DNA from: Pedobacter sp. B4-66
Lineage (GTDB): Bacteria; Bacteroidota; Bacteroidia; Sphingobacteriales; Sphingobacteriaceae
Direction of reading: 5' to 3'
Length of the DNA stretch: 64,000 nt
Assembly (NCBI RefSeq): GCF_018492665.1
Contig: NZ_JAFVME010000005.1
Location: 473,313 to 537,312, forward strand
Program-made: the position numbers and the translations under genes
Notes under the pieces: model-generated
Databases searched by the model: none
Seen by the model: the letters and a program-made list of their open reading frames with translations, nothing else
What the model was told of the DNA's origin: nothing
Part shown: positions 18,337 through 26,302 of the stretch, piece by piece
How the letters are laid out: each line of letters opens with the position of its first letter
Position numbering within the stretch: position 1 is the first letter of the stretch

Positions 18337-19329
18337 ATGTTGAAGAATTGTTTTATAGTTCTCGTTTTAATTCTGATATCGTTAACTGGTCATTCGCAAA
18401 TAAAACGGTATTACATTAATGAAAATAATGAAATTGTATCTGATCCTACTAAAGCTGTTTATTACATAAAGTCAGGGTATGATCAGGCAGATTCTACGTG
18501 GAAAATGCATCAATATACCATGAAGGATACATTGATGGTTATAGGAAGCTTTAAGGATGAGCAGCTTACAGTGCCTCATGGGAAATTTACCATGTTTAAT
18601 GTTAGTGAAGCTTTACCAAGGATGTATTATGATGCTGCAGCTCGAAGGATCGTTTCGGATACGGAGCCTGCAAAATATTATCTTTCTGCTACTGGATATT
18701 TTGTAGATGGTAAAAAAGATGGCGAGTGGAGCGATTATGTATTAGGAAAGCTTCAATTTGTTCGTACCTGGAAGAATGGTGAGCTAACGGGTAGGTATAG
18801 AAGTTATGGGTATAATTCACAGAAAGTTCTGGTTGAAGGGAATTATGTCAATGGTTCAAGAGAAGGAGTTTGGAATACCTTTGCTTCTTCGGGAGTTATT
18901 TTAATTAAGGAGACATATAAAAAAAATCATCTTTTAACCACGGATAATTACCCTTGTAAAGTTTCGGCTGAAGAGAGAGTTACCTCTGCTAAGGCTGGCT
19001 ATAATTTTAAAGCGTATTTATCTGAAGCAATTAAGAGTATTGATTTTGGGGGTGCAAATCTTCAGATTCATGTGGGTGTGGAGATTAGTAAGGGGGGGAA
19101 GTTGATTGTTAGCAGCTTTGGTCCGAATCCTAAAATTAAAAATGAGACAATGCTTGTTGTTCTAAACGCAATTGCGGATGCTCCAACATGGAAGCCTGCT
19201 TTTAACAATAAAGGAGAAGTTGAACAAGAATTTCCGATAACTATTTCATTTCCCTCTAGGAGTATTGAGGTTGGGTTTAATGAAATTGTAAAGGATATTT
19301 ATGAAAATAGATTTAAGCCAATGCAATGA
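18337..19329 (+). CDS. Secreted MORN-repeat protein with TonB C-terminal-like domain
   Basis: A 330-aa protein with a signal peptide (about 1-20, ending near GHSQ). The middle (about 120-200) carries MORN-like repeats (GYFVDGKKDGEWSDYV, TWKNGELTGRYRSYG, GNYVNGSREGVWNTF), of the kind annotated YwqK-like. The C-terminal part (about 225-310) resembles the TonB C-terminal fold, with a paired-strand ending APTWKPAFNNKGEVEQEFPI. That combination is common among uncharacterised Bacteroidota envelope proteins. It stands alone between divergent and parallel neighbours. No function can be assigned. Confidence 0.7.
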   Translation: MLKNCFIVLVLILISLTGHSQIKRYYINENNEIVSDPTKAVYYIKSGYDQADSTWKMHQYTMKDTLMVIGSFKDEQLTVPHGKFTMFNVSEALPRMYYDAAARRIVSDTEPAKYYLSATGYFVDGKKDGEWSDYVLGKLQFVRTWKNGELTGRYRSYGYNSQKVLVEGNYVNGSREGVWNTFASSGVILIKETYKKNHLLTTDNYPCKVSAEERVTSAKAGYNFKAYLSEAIKSIDFGGANLQIHVGVEISKGGKLIVSSFGPNPKIKNETMLVVLNAIADAPTWKPAFNNKGEVEQEFPITISFPSRSIEVGFNEIVKDIYENRFKPMQ

Positions 19330-19371
19330 GGATTAGTATTTAAAAAGTTATTTTTCATAGATTTATGCATT

Positions 19372-19779
19372 ATGAATAAATCTAACAGAAGGAAATTTAT
19401 TGGAACAGCTGCTGCTCTGGCAGTTGGAACAGCTGCAACTGCTATGCCGTTAACAAGTATGAAAAAAAATTACCCGGTAGTACACCATGTGTTTTTCTGG
19501 TTGAAAAACCCAGATTCAAAAGAGGATCGTGATAAATTGGTTGCAGGTGTGAAAGCACTTTCAAAAATCCCGACAGTACGTGAATTGCATGTGGGTATAG
19601 TTGCCAGTACAGAGAAACGAGATGTTATTGATAGCAGCTGGGGAGTATCAGAACTAATGTTCTTTAGTGATCTTGAGGGGCAGGCAACGTATCAGACACA
19701 TCCAATACACATGGAGTTTATAAAAAACTATAGCCATTTGTGGGAGAAAGTAATTGTTTATGATGCAGTTGAAGCTTAA
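19372..19779 (+). CDS. Dabb (stress-responsive A/B barrel) family protein with Tat-like signal
   Basis: A 135-aa protein. The N-terminus has a twin-arginine-type signal (SNRRKFIGTAAALAVGTAATA), suggesting folded export to the periplasm. The body (about 33-130) is a Dabb ferredoxin-like domain, with VVHHVFFWLKNPDSKEDRDKL and the terminal HPIHMEFIKNYSHLWEKVIVYD typical of the family. Dabb domains are dimeric barrels found in diverse small enzymes and stress proteins. An 84-nt gap separates it from the membrane protein downstream. Substrate unknown. Confidence 0.82.
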   Translation: MNKSNRRKFIGTAAALAVGTAATAMPLTSMKKNYPVVHHVFFWLKNPDSKEDRDKLVAGVKALSKIPTVRELHVGIVASTEKRDVIDSSWGVSELMFFSDLEGQATYQTHPIHMEFIKNYSHLWEKVIVYDAVEA

Positions 19780-19863
19780 AATAGAATCATTTTAAATATC
19801 ATTTAGTGACTGGCTATTACATAAAGCATAAAGTAATTACTTAAGTTTGAAAGAAAAACCGTT

Positions 19864-20298
19864 ATGAATTTTTATCACATTTTAAAGAGTGCACACTCAG
19901 GATGGCGTTATATCGTCTTAATTTTATTGGTATTGGCAATTGTAAGCGCTATTGTAGGGTGGCTTGGGAAAAAACCATATACAGAAGGAAATAGAAAATT
20001 GAATGTGTTTACTTTAATCTTTGTGCATACCCAAATTTTATTTGGTTTGGTGCTGTATTTTGTAAGCCCTCTAGTTGAAGCAGGAATAAGATACTGGAAG
20101 ATGGAGCATATTGCGATGATGATTTTTGCTGCTATTTTAGTTACTGTAGGCAATGCAAGATCAAAAAGAGTAGCCGATCCATCGACTAAGCATCGTACTA
20201 TAGCATTATATTTTGGATTAGGATTAATTGTAATTATTGCATCGATTATTCAGATGACAATGGTAGATCCTAGCCGTAGTTTTTTTGGAGTTTCATAA
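19864..20298 (+). CDS. Four-helix membrane protein, cytochrome-b-like
   Basis: A 144-aa inner-membrane protein with four predicted TM helices (about 17-34, 48-68, 80-96, 112-130). His residues near the helix ends (HSGWRY at 11, HTQ near 57, HIAMM near 82) could be haem ligands, and Bacteroidota homologues are often named cytochrome B. No other redox domain is present and no electron-transfer partner is adjacent. Haem binding is inferred, not shown. Confidence 0.6.
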   Translation: MNFYHILKSAHSGWRYIVLILLVLAIVSAIVGWLGKKPYTEGNRKLNVFTLIFVHTQILFGLVLYFVSPLVEAGIRYWKMEHIAMMIFAAILVTVGNARSKRVADPSTKHRTIALYFGLGLIVIIASIIQMTMVDPSRSFFGVS

Positions 20299-20343
20299 AT
20301 TTCACAATTTAATTTTGTTTAGTAAGATTTATTTATATTTTTG
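20285..20343 (+). promoter_or_regulatory. Candidate promoters of the trp leader
   Basis: Two overlapping TAnnTTTG elements: TAATTTTG (20310-20317, TTG 22 nt upstream at 20285-20287) and TATTTTTG (20336-20343, TTG 18 nt upstream at 20315-20317). The first would give a leader of about 25-30 nt before the leader-peptide ATG. The second would make it nearly leaderless. Confidence 0.5.
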
Positions 20344-20349
20344 TTGCAC

Positions 20350-20427
20350 ATGATTAACAATATACATACTTGGCAATGGCGTGGTAATTCTGAAAAGAGT
20401 TTCGTCGTAACCTTGTGTACCTTATAG
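20350..20427 (+). CDS. trpL: trp leader peptide with Trp-Gln-Trp run
   Basis: A 25-codon reading frame, beginning MINNIHTWQWRGNSEK, with two Trp codons at 20371-20373 and 20377-20379 and a TAG stop at 20425-20427. It lies 182 nt upstream of trpE and about 30 nt before a strong intrinsic terminator. Trp is normally among the rarest residues, so two in three codons at this place is the classic sign of a ribosome-stalling leader. No Shine-Dalgarno is visible, which is normal in Bacteroidota. It is too short for routine gene callers. The function is inferred from position and structure; no homologue was compared. Confidence 0.75.
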   Translation: MINNIHTWQWRGNSEKSFVVTLCTL

Positions 20428-20488
20428 TTTATCAACCTAAACCAAACCACATTGTAAAACCCGACGTAACCACACGCCGGGTTTTTTT
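20399..20488 (+). promoter_or_regulatory. trp attenuator: antiterminator and intrinsic terminator
   Basis: Terminator: AAAACCCGACG (20456-20466) pairs with CGCCGGGTTTT (20475-20485) with one mismatch, within a seven-T run (20482-20488). Competing pairing: GTTTCGTCG (20399-20407) with CGACGTAAC (20462-20470), eight pairs and one mismatch, which would open the terminator's 5' arm. A ribosome stalled on the Trp codons leaves 20399-20407 free; one that reaches the stop codon would mask it. Confidence 0.72.
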
Positions 20489-20531
20489 ATGATCCGGCAA
20501 TTTGAATAAATGAATTGAAAAAAATGTTATT

Positions 20532-21935
20532 ATGAATAATTATACCATTAACACAACATATAAAAAGAGACTTGCAGATACCACTACTCCGGTAAGTATT
20601 TACCTGAGATTGAGAGATGTATTTCCGAATACAATTTTATTGGAAAGCTCCGACTACCACAGTCGTGAGAACTCAATGAGTTATGTGTGTGCTGAACCTG
20701 TTGCAGGTATTATACTGCAGAATGGTGTCTTGTCTTCTTATTTTCCTGATGGGAGGAAAGAGGAGAAAACGGAGTTTGTATTAACCGAAGAGATCGATGC
20801 TTTTAAAGCCGCATTTACACCAGATGTAATTGAAGGCAATAGGCATATTTCGAGTGGTTTGTTTGGGTATTTTACATGGAATGCTGTACAGCATTTTGAA
20901 GATATCACATTCTCTTCTGAAACACCGAAAGGTGAAGAGATTCCTACAATGCAGTACCATATTTATAGGTATATTATTGCTATTGATCATTTCCGTAATG
21001 AAATCACTTTGTTTAAAAACAGATTTAATGGTGACGATAGTGAGGATCTGGAAAAGATGGAATACATTATTCAGAACAAGAATTATCCGGAATATAGTTT
21101 TAAAACGAATGGTGAAGAGAACTCAAACCTGACAAATGAGGACTTCATGAACATGGTTGATAAACTTAAGAAGCACATATTGCGTGGAGATGTTTTTCAA
21201 ATAGTTCCTTCACGGGCATATAATCAGGCTTTTTTGGGTGATGAGTTTAATGTTTACAGGTGTTTAAGGTCAATAAATCCTTCTCCATATCTGTTTTATT
21301 TTGACTACGGAAGTTTTAAGCTTTTTGGTTCATCGCCGGAAGCTCAAATTACCATAAAGAATAATGTAGCTAATATTTTTCCTATTGCAGGGACTTTTAA
21401 GCGTACAGGAAATGATATAGAGGATGCAGAGCAAGCAAAAAAATTAGAGGAAGATCCTAAAGAGAGTGCCGAGCATGTAATGTTGGTAGATTTAGCAAGG
21501 AATGATCTTAGCAGACATTGTAGTGGTGTTGAGGTGAAGTCTTTTAAGGAGGTTCAATACTATTCTCACTTGATTCACCTGGTTTCTAAGGTTAGTGGTA
21601 ACCTACAGGAAAATGTATCTGCTTTTAAGGTTGTTGCTGATACTTATCCGGCAGGAACATTAAGCGGCGCCCCTAAATACAGAGCGATGCAGTTGATTGA
21701 TGAGAATGAAGGGCTTGGAAGAAACTTTTATGCCGGAGCGCTTGGCTACATGGGCTTTAATGATGAGTTTAATCATTGCATTATGATCAGGACGTTTATG
21801 AGTAAAAATAATCAATTACATTATAGGGCTGGTGCAGGTATTGTTGCCGATTCTATTCCTGAAAACGAACTGAATGAAGTAAATAACAAAATTGCTGCTT
21901 TGCGCAGGGCAATTGAAATGGCTACGCAAATTTAA
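20532..21935 (+). CDS. trpE: Anthranilate synthase component I
   Basis: Converts chorismate to anthranilate, the first step of tryptophan synthesis, with TrpG supplying ammonia. At 467 aa it is a normal length. The N-terminal domain has the feedback-site motif LLESSDYHS (about 34-42). The chorismate-binding domain (about 200-460) contains GDVFQIVPSRAY, PSPYLFYFDYGSFKLFGSSPE, TYPAGTLSGAPKYRAM and YRAGAGIVADS. It is preceded by the leader peptide and attenuator and followed after 1 nt by trpG. PabB is excluded by the Trp leader and the trpG-trpC context. Confidence 0.96.
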   Translation: MNNYTINTTYKKRLADTTTPVSIYLRLRDVFPNTILLESSDYHSRENSMSYVCAEPVAGIILQNGVLSSYFPDGRKEEKTEFVLTEEIDAFKAAFTPDVIEGNRHISSGLFGYFTWNAVQHFEDITFSSETPKGEEIPTMQYHIYRYIIAIDHFRNEITLFKNRFNGDDSEDLEKMEYIIQNKNYPEYSFKTNGEENSNLTNEDFMNMVDKLKKHILRGDVFQIVPSRAYNQAFLGDEFNVYRCLRSINPSPYLFYFDYGSFKLFGSSPEAQITIKNNVANIFPIAGTFKRTGNDIEDAEQAKKLEEDPKESAEHVMLVDLARNDLSRHCSGVEVKSFKEVQYYSHLIHLVSKVSGNLQENVSAFKVVADTYPAGTLSGAPKYRAMQLIDENEGLGRNFYAGALGYMGFNDEFNHCIMIRTFMSKNNQLHYRAGAGIVADSIPENELNEVNNKIAALRRAIEMATQI

Positions 21936-21936
21936 G

Positions 21937-22527
21937 ATGGAGAATAATAAGATCATGCAAAAGAAAGTTTTGGTTATAGATAATTACGATTCGTTTACTT
22001 ATAACCTCGTGCATTTAGTTAATGAATTGGGCAGGGATGTTGAAGTGTGGAGGAATGATAAGTTTGAACTTGCGGATGTTGAGCAGTATGATAAAATTCT
22101 GCTTTCGCCGGGACCCGGGATACCTGAAGAGGCTGGATTGTTACTTGATGTAATCAGAACCTATGCATCAACTAAGAGTATTTTTGGTGTTTGCTTGGGC
22201 CAGCAGGCAATTGCTGAGGCATTTGGAGGAAGTTTATTAAATTTAGGCAGGCCAATGCACGGAATTGCTACACCAATTACAGTTTTGGATAAGAATGAGG
22301 TGTTGTTTAAAGATTGTCCGGAGGTGATTAAAGTCGGTCGCTACCATTCCTGGGTGGTTAGCAATGAAGGACTACCTGATTGCTTTGTAGTTACTGCAAC
22401 AGACGATACGGATGAGATTATGGCATTGAGTCATAAGACACTTGATGTTCGTGGGGTACAATTTCACCCGGAAAGCGTGCTTACCGAATACGGAAAACAG
22501 ATGATGCAAAACTGGTTAGAAAGTTAA
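21937..22527 (+). CDS. trpG: Anthranilate synthase component II (glutamine amidotransferase)
   Basis: Class I glutamine amidotransferase, 196 aa, that delivers ammonia to TrpE. The start of the family fold is KKVLVIDNYDSFTYNLVHLV. The nucleophile Cys is in GVCLGQQAIAEAFGG (about residue 85), and the His and Glu of the triad are in FHPESVLTEYG (about 176-178). I start it at ATG 21937, one base after the trpE stop; ATG 21955 is also possible. A still earlier in-frame start inside trpE (21892) is a poor choice. The gene could also serve folate synthesis if pabB exists elsewhere. Confidence 0.94.
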   Translation: MENNKIMQKKVLVIDNYDSFTYNLVHLVNELGRDVEVWRNDKFELADVEQYDKILLSPGPGIPEEAGLLLDVIRTYASTKSIFGVCLGQQAIAEAFGGSLLNLGRPMHGIATPITVLDKNEVLFKDCPEVIKVGRYHSWVVSNEGLPDCFVVTATDDTDEIMALSHKTLDVRGVQFHPESVLTEYGKQMMQNWLES

Positions 22528-22529
22528 AT

Positions 22530-23321
22530 ATGAATATTTTAGATAAAATTGTACTGAGGAAGAAGGAAGAAGTGGCTTTGGCTAAGCAGAATGTTTCTGT
22601 TAAACAGCTGGAGGCTGCCCTTCATTTTAACCGCAATCCATATTCTTTTGAAGAGTTTTTATTGGCAGAAGACCGTACTGGTATTATTGCTGAGTTTAAA
22701 CGCCGTTCTCCATCTAAAGGTATTATTAATGACAAAGTTACAGTTGCTGATGTTACTAAGGCTTATGCTTCGGCAGGAGCTTCGGCGCTTTCTGTACTAA
22801 CAGACACAGATTTCTTTGGAGGACATCAGCAAGACTTACTGCAAGCAAGAGCTGCGAATAAGGTTCCTATTCTGAGAAAGGACTTTATGATTGATGAATA
22901 CCAGATTCTTGAAGCAAAAGCCTGGGGTGCTGATATCATTTTATTGATTGCTGCCATTCTTACCCCTCAAGAGATTTCGGGACTTGCAAGCACCGCAAAG
23001 GGTTTAGGGCTTAATGTGTTATTGGAAGTGCATAATCAAGAAGAGTTGGAGAGAAGCATTTGTAAGGATTTGGATGCGATAGGTGTTAACAATAGAAATC
23101 TAGCTGATTTTACGGTAAACATTCAGACTTCTTTTGATCTTGTAGATCAGATTCCTGCTGACTTTATGAAGATCTCTGAAAGTGCCATTAGCGATACTTC
23201 GACAATTAAATTATTGAAACAAGCTGGATTTAATGGCTTTTTGATTGGCGAGAACTTCATGAAAACTGAAGATCCTGGAGTTGCAATCAGAGAGTTTGTC
23301 AGTGAGTTGATCTCGGTATAA
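22530..23321 (+). CDS. trpC: Indole-3-glycerol phosphate synthase
   Basis: TIM-barrel enzyme that closes the indole ring from CdRP, 263 aa, usual length. Signature EFKRRSPSKGII near residue 52 (catalytic Lys), PILRKDFMIDEYQI (about 111-124), GVNNRNLADFTVN (about 186-198) and SESAISD (about 215). It begins 2 nt after trpG, so trpEGC is one transcript. In related genomes trpD normally lies between trpG and trpC and trpF/B/A follow; here they are absent and hflX follows, so the rest of the pathway must be elsewhere. Confidence 0.96.
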   Translation: MNILDKIVLRKKEEVALAKQNVSVKQLEAALHFNRNPYSFEEFLLAEDRTGIIAEFKRRSPSKGIINDKVTVADVTKAYASAGASALSVLTDTDFFGGHQQDLLQARAANKVPILRKDFMIDEYQILEAKAWGADIILLIAAILTPQEISGLASTAKGLGLNVLLEVHNQEELERSICKDLDAIGVNNRNLADFTVNIQTSFDLVDQIPADFMKISESAISDTSTIKLLKQAGFNGFLIGENFMKTEDPGVAIREFVSELISV

Positions 23322-23335
23322 CTTTTGTATCTTTG
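23307..23335 (+). promoter_or_regulatory. Promoter of hflX inside the 3' end of trpC
   Basis: TTG (23307-23309), 18-nt spacer, TATCTTTG (23328-23335). The ATG at 23344 is 9 nt beyond. It lets hflX be expressed apart from the attenuated trp operon. Confidence 0.65.
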
Positions 23336-23343
23336 TACTTTAC

Positions 23344-24534
23344 ATGGGAAAACAGAAATATTACGACACGGCAGTTAAGCCGGAACGGGCGGTACTTGTA
23401 GGAGTAATCAGACCCGGTGAAAAGCCAGAGGAAACCCGGGAATACCTGGATGAGCTTGCTTTTCTTGTAGATACGGCGGGTGGTATTGTGGAACGTGAGT
23501 TTACACAGAAGATGCTTAAGCCTGACCGTGGAACTTTTGTAGGGACAGGGAAATTAGAAGAAATACAGGCTTATGTAAAGTCTGAAGAGATTGATATGGT
23601 TGTTTTTGATGATGAACTTTCACCATCACAACTAAGAAATATAGAACGGGAACTACAGGTTAAAATATTAGACCGCAGTAACCTGATCCTTGATATTTTT
23701 GCCAGCAGGGCACAAACTGCACAAGCTAAAACTCAGGTTGAGCTTGCACAATTACAATACTTATTGCCTCGACTTACCCGTTTATGGACTCACTTAGAGC
23801 GCCAAAAAGGTGGTATTGGTATGAGGGGGCCGGGTGAAACTCAAATTGAGAGTGATAGAAGGATGATTCTTGAAAAGATTTCCCTTTTAAAAACCAGATT
23901 GGGTTTGATTGATAAGCAGAACGAAACGCAAAGGAAGAATCGCGGACAGCTGATACGTGTTGCTCTTGTTGGATATACCAATGTAGGGAAATCTACGATT
24001 ATGAACATGCTTTCTAAATCTGAAGTGTTTGCGGAGAATAAACTATTTGCAACCCTAGATACCACGGTAAGAAAGGTTGTTATTGAAAATCTGCCATTTT
24101 TACTGTCAGATACTGTAGGGTTTATCAGGAAATTGCCTCACCATTTAGTAGAATGTTTTAAATCGACGTTAGATGAGGTACGTGAAGCCGATGTATTGAT
24201 TCACGTTGTAGACGTTTCTCATGCTAATTTTGAGGATCAGATCAATGTGGTAAATGAAACCTTAAAAGATCTTGGGGCAAGAGATAAGGAGACAATCATG
24301 GTATTCAATAAAATGGATGCTTACGTGAGCCCAGAACCTGATCATGAAGAAGAGGAGAGAGCGGTGCTTACACTTGATGATTTTAAACGTAGCTGGATGG
24401 CAAATCATAATGCCCCATCTATATTTATATCAGCCCTGCACAAAGAGAATTTAGAGGAGTTTAAGCAATTATTATATGAGAAAGTCGTGGCTTTACATAC
24501 CGAGCGCTATCCTTATGATAAGTTGTTGTATTAA
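23344..24534 (+). CDS. hflX: Ribosome-associated GTPase HflX
   Basis: GTPase that splits stalled or stressed 70S ribosomes, 396 aa. The N-terminal glycine-rich HflX domain (about 15-190) includes GTFVGTGKLEEI and LPRLTRLWTHLERQKGGIGMRGPGE in two parts. The G domain (about 203-390) has G1 GYTNVGKST (about 210), G3 DTVGF (about 257), and G4 NKMD (about 321). It is followed after 31 nt by rbfA, so a ribosome-maintenance unit is likely. Start ATG is fixed by the near-leaderless promoter. Confidence 0.96.
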   Translation: MGKQKYYDTAVKPERAVLVGVIRPGEKPEETREYLDELAFLVDTAGGIVEREFTQKMLKPDRGTFVGTGKLEEIQAYVKSEEIDMVVFDDELSPSQLRNIERELQVKILDRSNLILDIFASRAQTAQAKTQVELAQLQYLLPRLTRLWTHLERQKGGIGMRGPGETQIESDRRMILEKISLLKTRLGLIDKQNETQRKNRGQLIRVALVGYTNVGKSTIMNMLSKSEVFAENKLFATLDTTVRKVVIENLPFLLSDTVGFIRKLPHHLVECFKSTLDEVREADVLIHVVDVSHANFEDQINVVNETLKDLGARDKETIMVFNKMDAYVSPEPDHEEEERAVLTLDDFKRSWMANHNAPSIFISALHKENLEEFKQLLYEKVVALHTERYPYDKLLY

Positions 24535-24565
24535 TTAATGCCGTTAAAGAAGAAAGAGAAAAATT

Positions 24566-24943
24566 ATGGAAAGTAAACGTCAACAGAAATTTGCCGGGGT
24601 GATACAAGAGGAATTAGCTGCTATTTTTCAGCGTGAAGGTTCTGCATATTTGCCTAATACACTGGTTACTATAACTAAGGTGCGCGTTTCTCCGGATTTG
24701 GCGGTGGCAAAGGTTTATTTAAGCTTTTTAAATACAAACAACACTACTTTGTCGGTTGCTGAAGTAAACTCTCACTCAAGTGAGATTAGATATAAACTGG
24801 GTGCGCGTATTCGTCACCAAGCTCGTGTAATTCCTACGCTTACCTTCTTTTTAGATGATACGAACGAGTACGTTGAGCATATGGATAAAATATTCGATAA
24901 AATATCCAGAGACCGTAAGGAGACGGATGAAGAGGCAGATTAA
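24566..24943 (+). CDS. rbfA: Ribosome-binding factor A
   Basis: Small KH-like protein (125 aa) that binds the immature 30S subunit and helps 16S rRNA 5'-end maturation. Recognised by SKRQQKFAGVIQEELAAIFQ, VRVSPDLAVAKVYLSF and RHQARVIPTLTFFLDDTNEYVEHMDKIF (given in parts). Length is normal. It lies between hflX and the M23-domain gene, whose start overlaps its last 17 nt. Confidence 0.95.
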   Translation: MESKRQQKFAGVIQEELAAIFQREGSAYLPNTLVTITKVRVSPDLAVAKVYLSFLNTNNTTLSVAEVNSHSSEIRYKLGARIRHQARVIPTLTFFLDDTNEYVEHMDKIFDKISRDRKETDEEAD

Positions 24944-25634
24944 TCTTTTAGATGCCTTAAATCGGGACGATATCGTAATTGGTAAGGTGGTTGATTTTGA
25001 CCCTGCTCATGACTTATTGTATCCGTTTGATTTTACTGCTACGAACAAAGAAATTACAAGCCATATTTTAGATGATACCGACCTTTTTACCAATTGGGTT
25101 GAAAATGAACTAAAGTTAAATGCTTGTCGCTATGGCATTGGTGGATATAATGAGCATAGGTCTATCTATGCCCGGAGTGCCCATTTCGATACAGATGAAG
25201 AGCCCAGAAGGTTACATTTAGGTGTAGATATCTGGGGCCCTGCAGGAACTCCTATTTATAACTTTCATGATGCGGTAGTCCATAGTTTTAAATTCAATAA
25301 TAATTTTGGCGATTATGGAGGAACTATTATCCTGAAATATGTTTTGGGAGATGTGGTAATTCATGCGCTGTACGGGCATTTAAGTATTGCATCTTTAGAT
25401 GGTTTGGAAGAGGGGATGTACATTCCTTTGGGGCAACAATTCGCAACATTTGGAGCTAAAGAAGAAAACGGTTTCTGGCCACCTCATTTACACTTTCAAT
25501 TGATATTCAATATGCAGGCATTAAAAGGTGATTACCCTGGTGTCTGCCAGTACTCTAAAAGAGATATTTATCTGAATAATTGTCCTGATCCTGCACTAAT
25601 ATTAAAGCACACATTTTCATTTGCTTTGGTTTAA
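24927..25634 (+). CDS. M23-domain (LytM-like) metallopeptidase without signal peptide
   Basis: A 235-aa protein with the Zn-peptidase M23 fold: first-ligand motif HLGVD (about 97-101), HALYGHLS (about 150) and terminal HLHF (about 187). M23 enzymes usually cut peptidoglycan peptides in the periplasm, yet no signal peptide or TM segment is visible. I place the start at ATG 24927, overlapping rbfA by 17 nt and preceded by AAGGAG; an upstream in-frame start at 24855 would lie deep in rbfA. Either the protein acts in the cytoplasm, is exported otherwise, or uses another substrate. Confidence 0.82.
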   Translation: MKRQINLLDALNRDDIVIGKVVDFDPAHDLLYPFDFTATNKEITSHILDDTDLFTNWVENELKLNACRYGIGGYNEHRSIYARSAHFDTDEEPRRLHLGVDIWGPAGTPIYNFHDAVVHSFKFNNNFGDYGGTIILKYVLGDVVIHALYGHLSIASLDGLEEGMYIPLGQQFATFGAKEENGFWPPHLHFQLIFNMQALKGDYPGVCQYSKRDIYLNNCPDPALILKHTFSFALV

Positions 25635-25651
25635 AATACGTAAATTGGTAT

Positions 25652-26302
25652 ATGTCAAAGATTCTCTTAGCATTATTTCTGTTATTTGGGTTAGGTGTTA
25701 AGGCTCAGCCTACTTTAAAGGGTGGATTGGATTCTTTTGTGGCAAATAATAAAGTTTATCCTCCATATTCTTTACAAAACTGTATTGACGGGACTGTTAC
25801 TATAAGTTTCAAATTGAATAAAGCTGGTGAGGTTTATTTTTCTAAAATTCAAAAAGGTATAGGAACAGACCTCGATGATGAGGCTTTACGACTGATCAGG
25901 TTAAGCAGTGGGAAATGGATAGTTCCTGCTGATCATGATACCATAGTATCTGTGGTAGTACCGATTAATTTTAAACTTTCAGGGGAGGACTGTGGGAATA
26001 AAAGTCAGAAAGAGATAAAGCAGGCTATAGAAATTTACAAAACTAATGTAGGTATGACTGATGCTGTGCTTAATTTTTATAAGCATAAAGCAATAGGTAA
26101 ATATACTATTGAGGAGGAACGTAAGATAATAGCACTTAAAACAAGTCTTGGATATGATGATGAGTATATGAAAATGAGGGTAGATGATGGGCTAAAGAAG
26201 TTGAAACAAAAAGATAAGCAAGGCGCTTGTGAGGATTTTATGTTTGTAAAAAATATGGGGTACGATTTGGCCGATGAACAGATTGCCAAGTACTGCAATT
26301 AG
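25652..26302 (+). CDS. Secreted protein with TonB C-terminal-like domain
   Basis: A 216-aa exported protein, signal peptide about 1-18 (ending VKAQ). Residues 30-115 resemble the TonB C-terminal domain (YPPYSLQNCIDGTVTISFKLNKAGEV in two parts; DDEALRLIRLSSGKWIVP) but there is no TM anchor or Pro-rich linker. The remainder is helical and charged. It overlaps the convergent lipid-kinase gene by 4 nt at interlocking stop codons (TTAG). Function unknown; probably periplasmic. Confidence 0.72.
   Translation: MSKILLALFLLFGLGVKAQPTLKGGLDSFVANNKVYPPYSLQNCIDGTVTISFKLNKAGEVYFSKIQKGIGTDLDDEALRLIRLSSGKWIVPADHDTIVSVVVPINFKLSGEDCGNKSQKEIKQAIEIYKTNVGMTDAVLNFYKHKAIGKYTIEEERKIIALKTSLGYDDEYMKMRVDDGLKKLKQKDKQGACEDFMFVKNMGYDLADEQIAKYCN

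Noticed and set aside
20378..20478. Pairing of GGCGTG (20378-20383) with CACGCC (20473-20478) as the antiterminator
   Set aside because: A ribosome stalled on the Trp codons would cover the first arm, so this pairing cannot explain relief under Trp starvation; the 20399-20407 pairing fits better.
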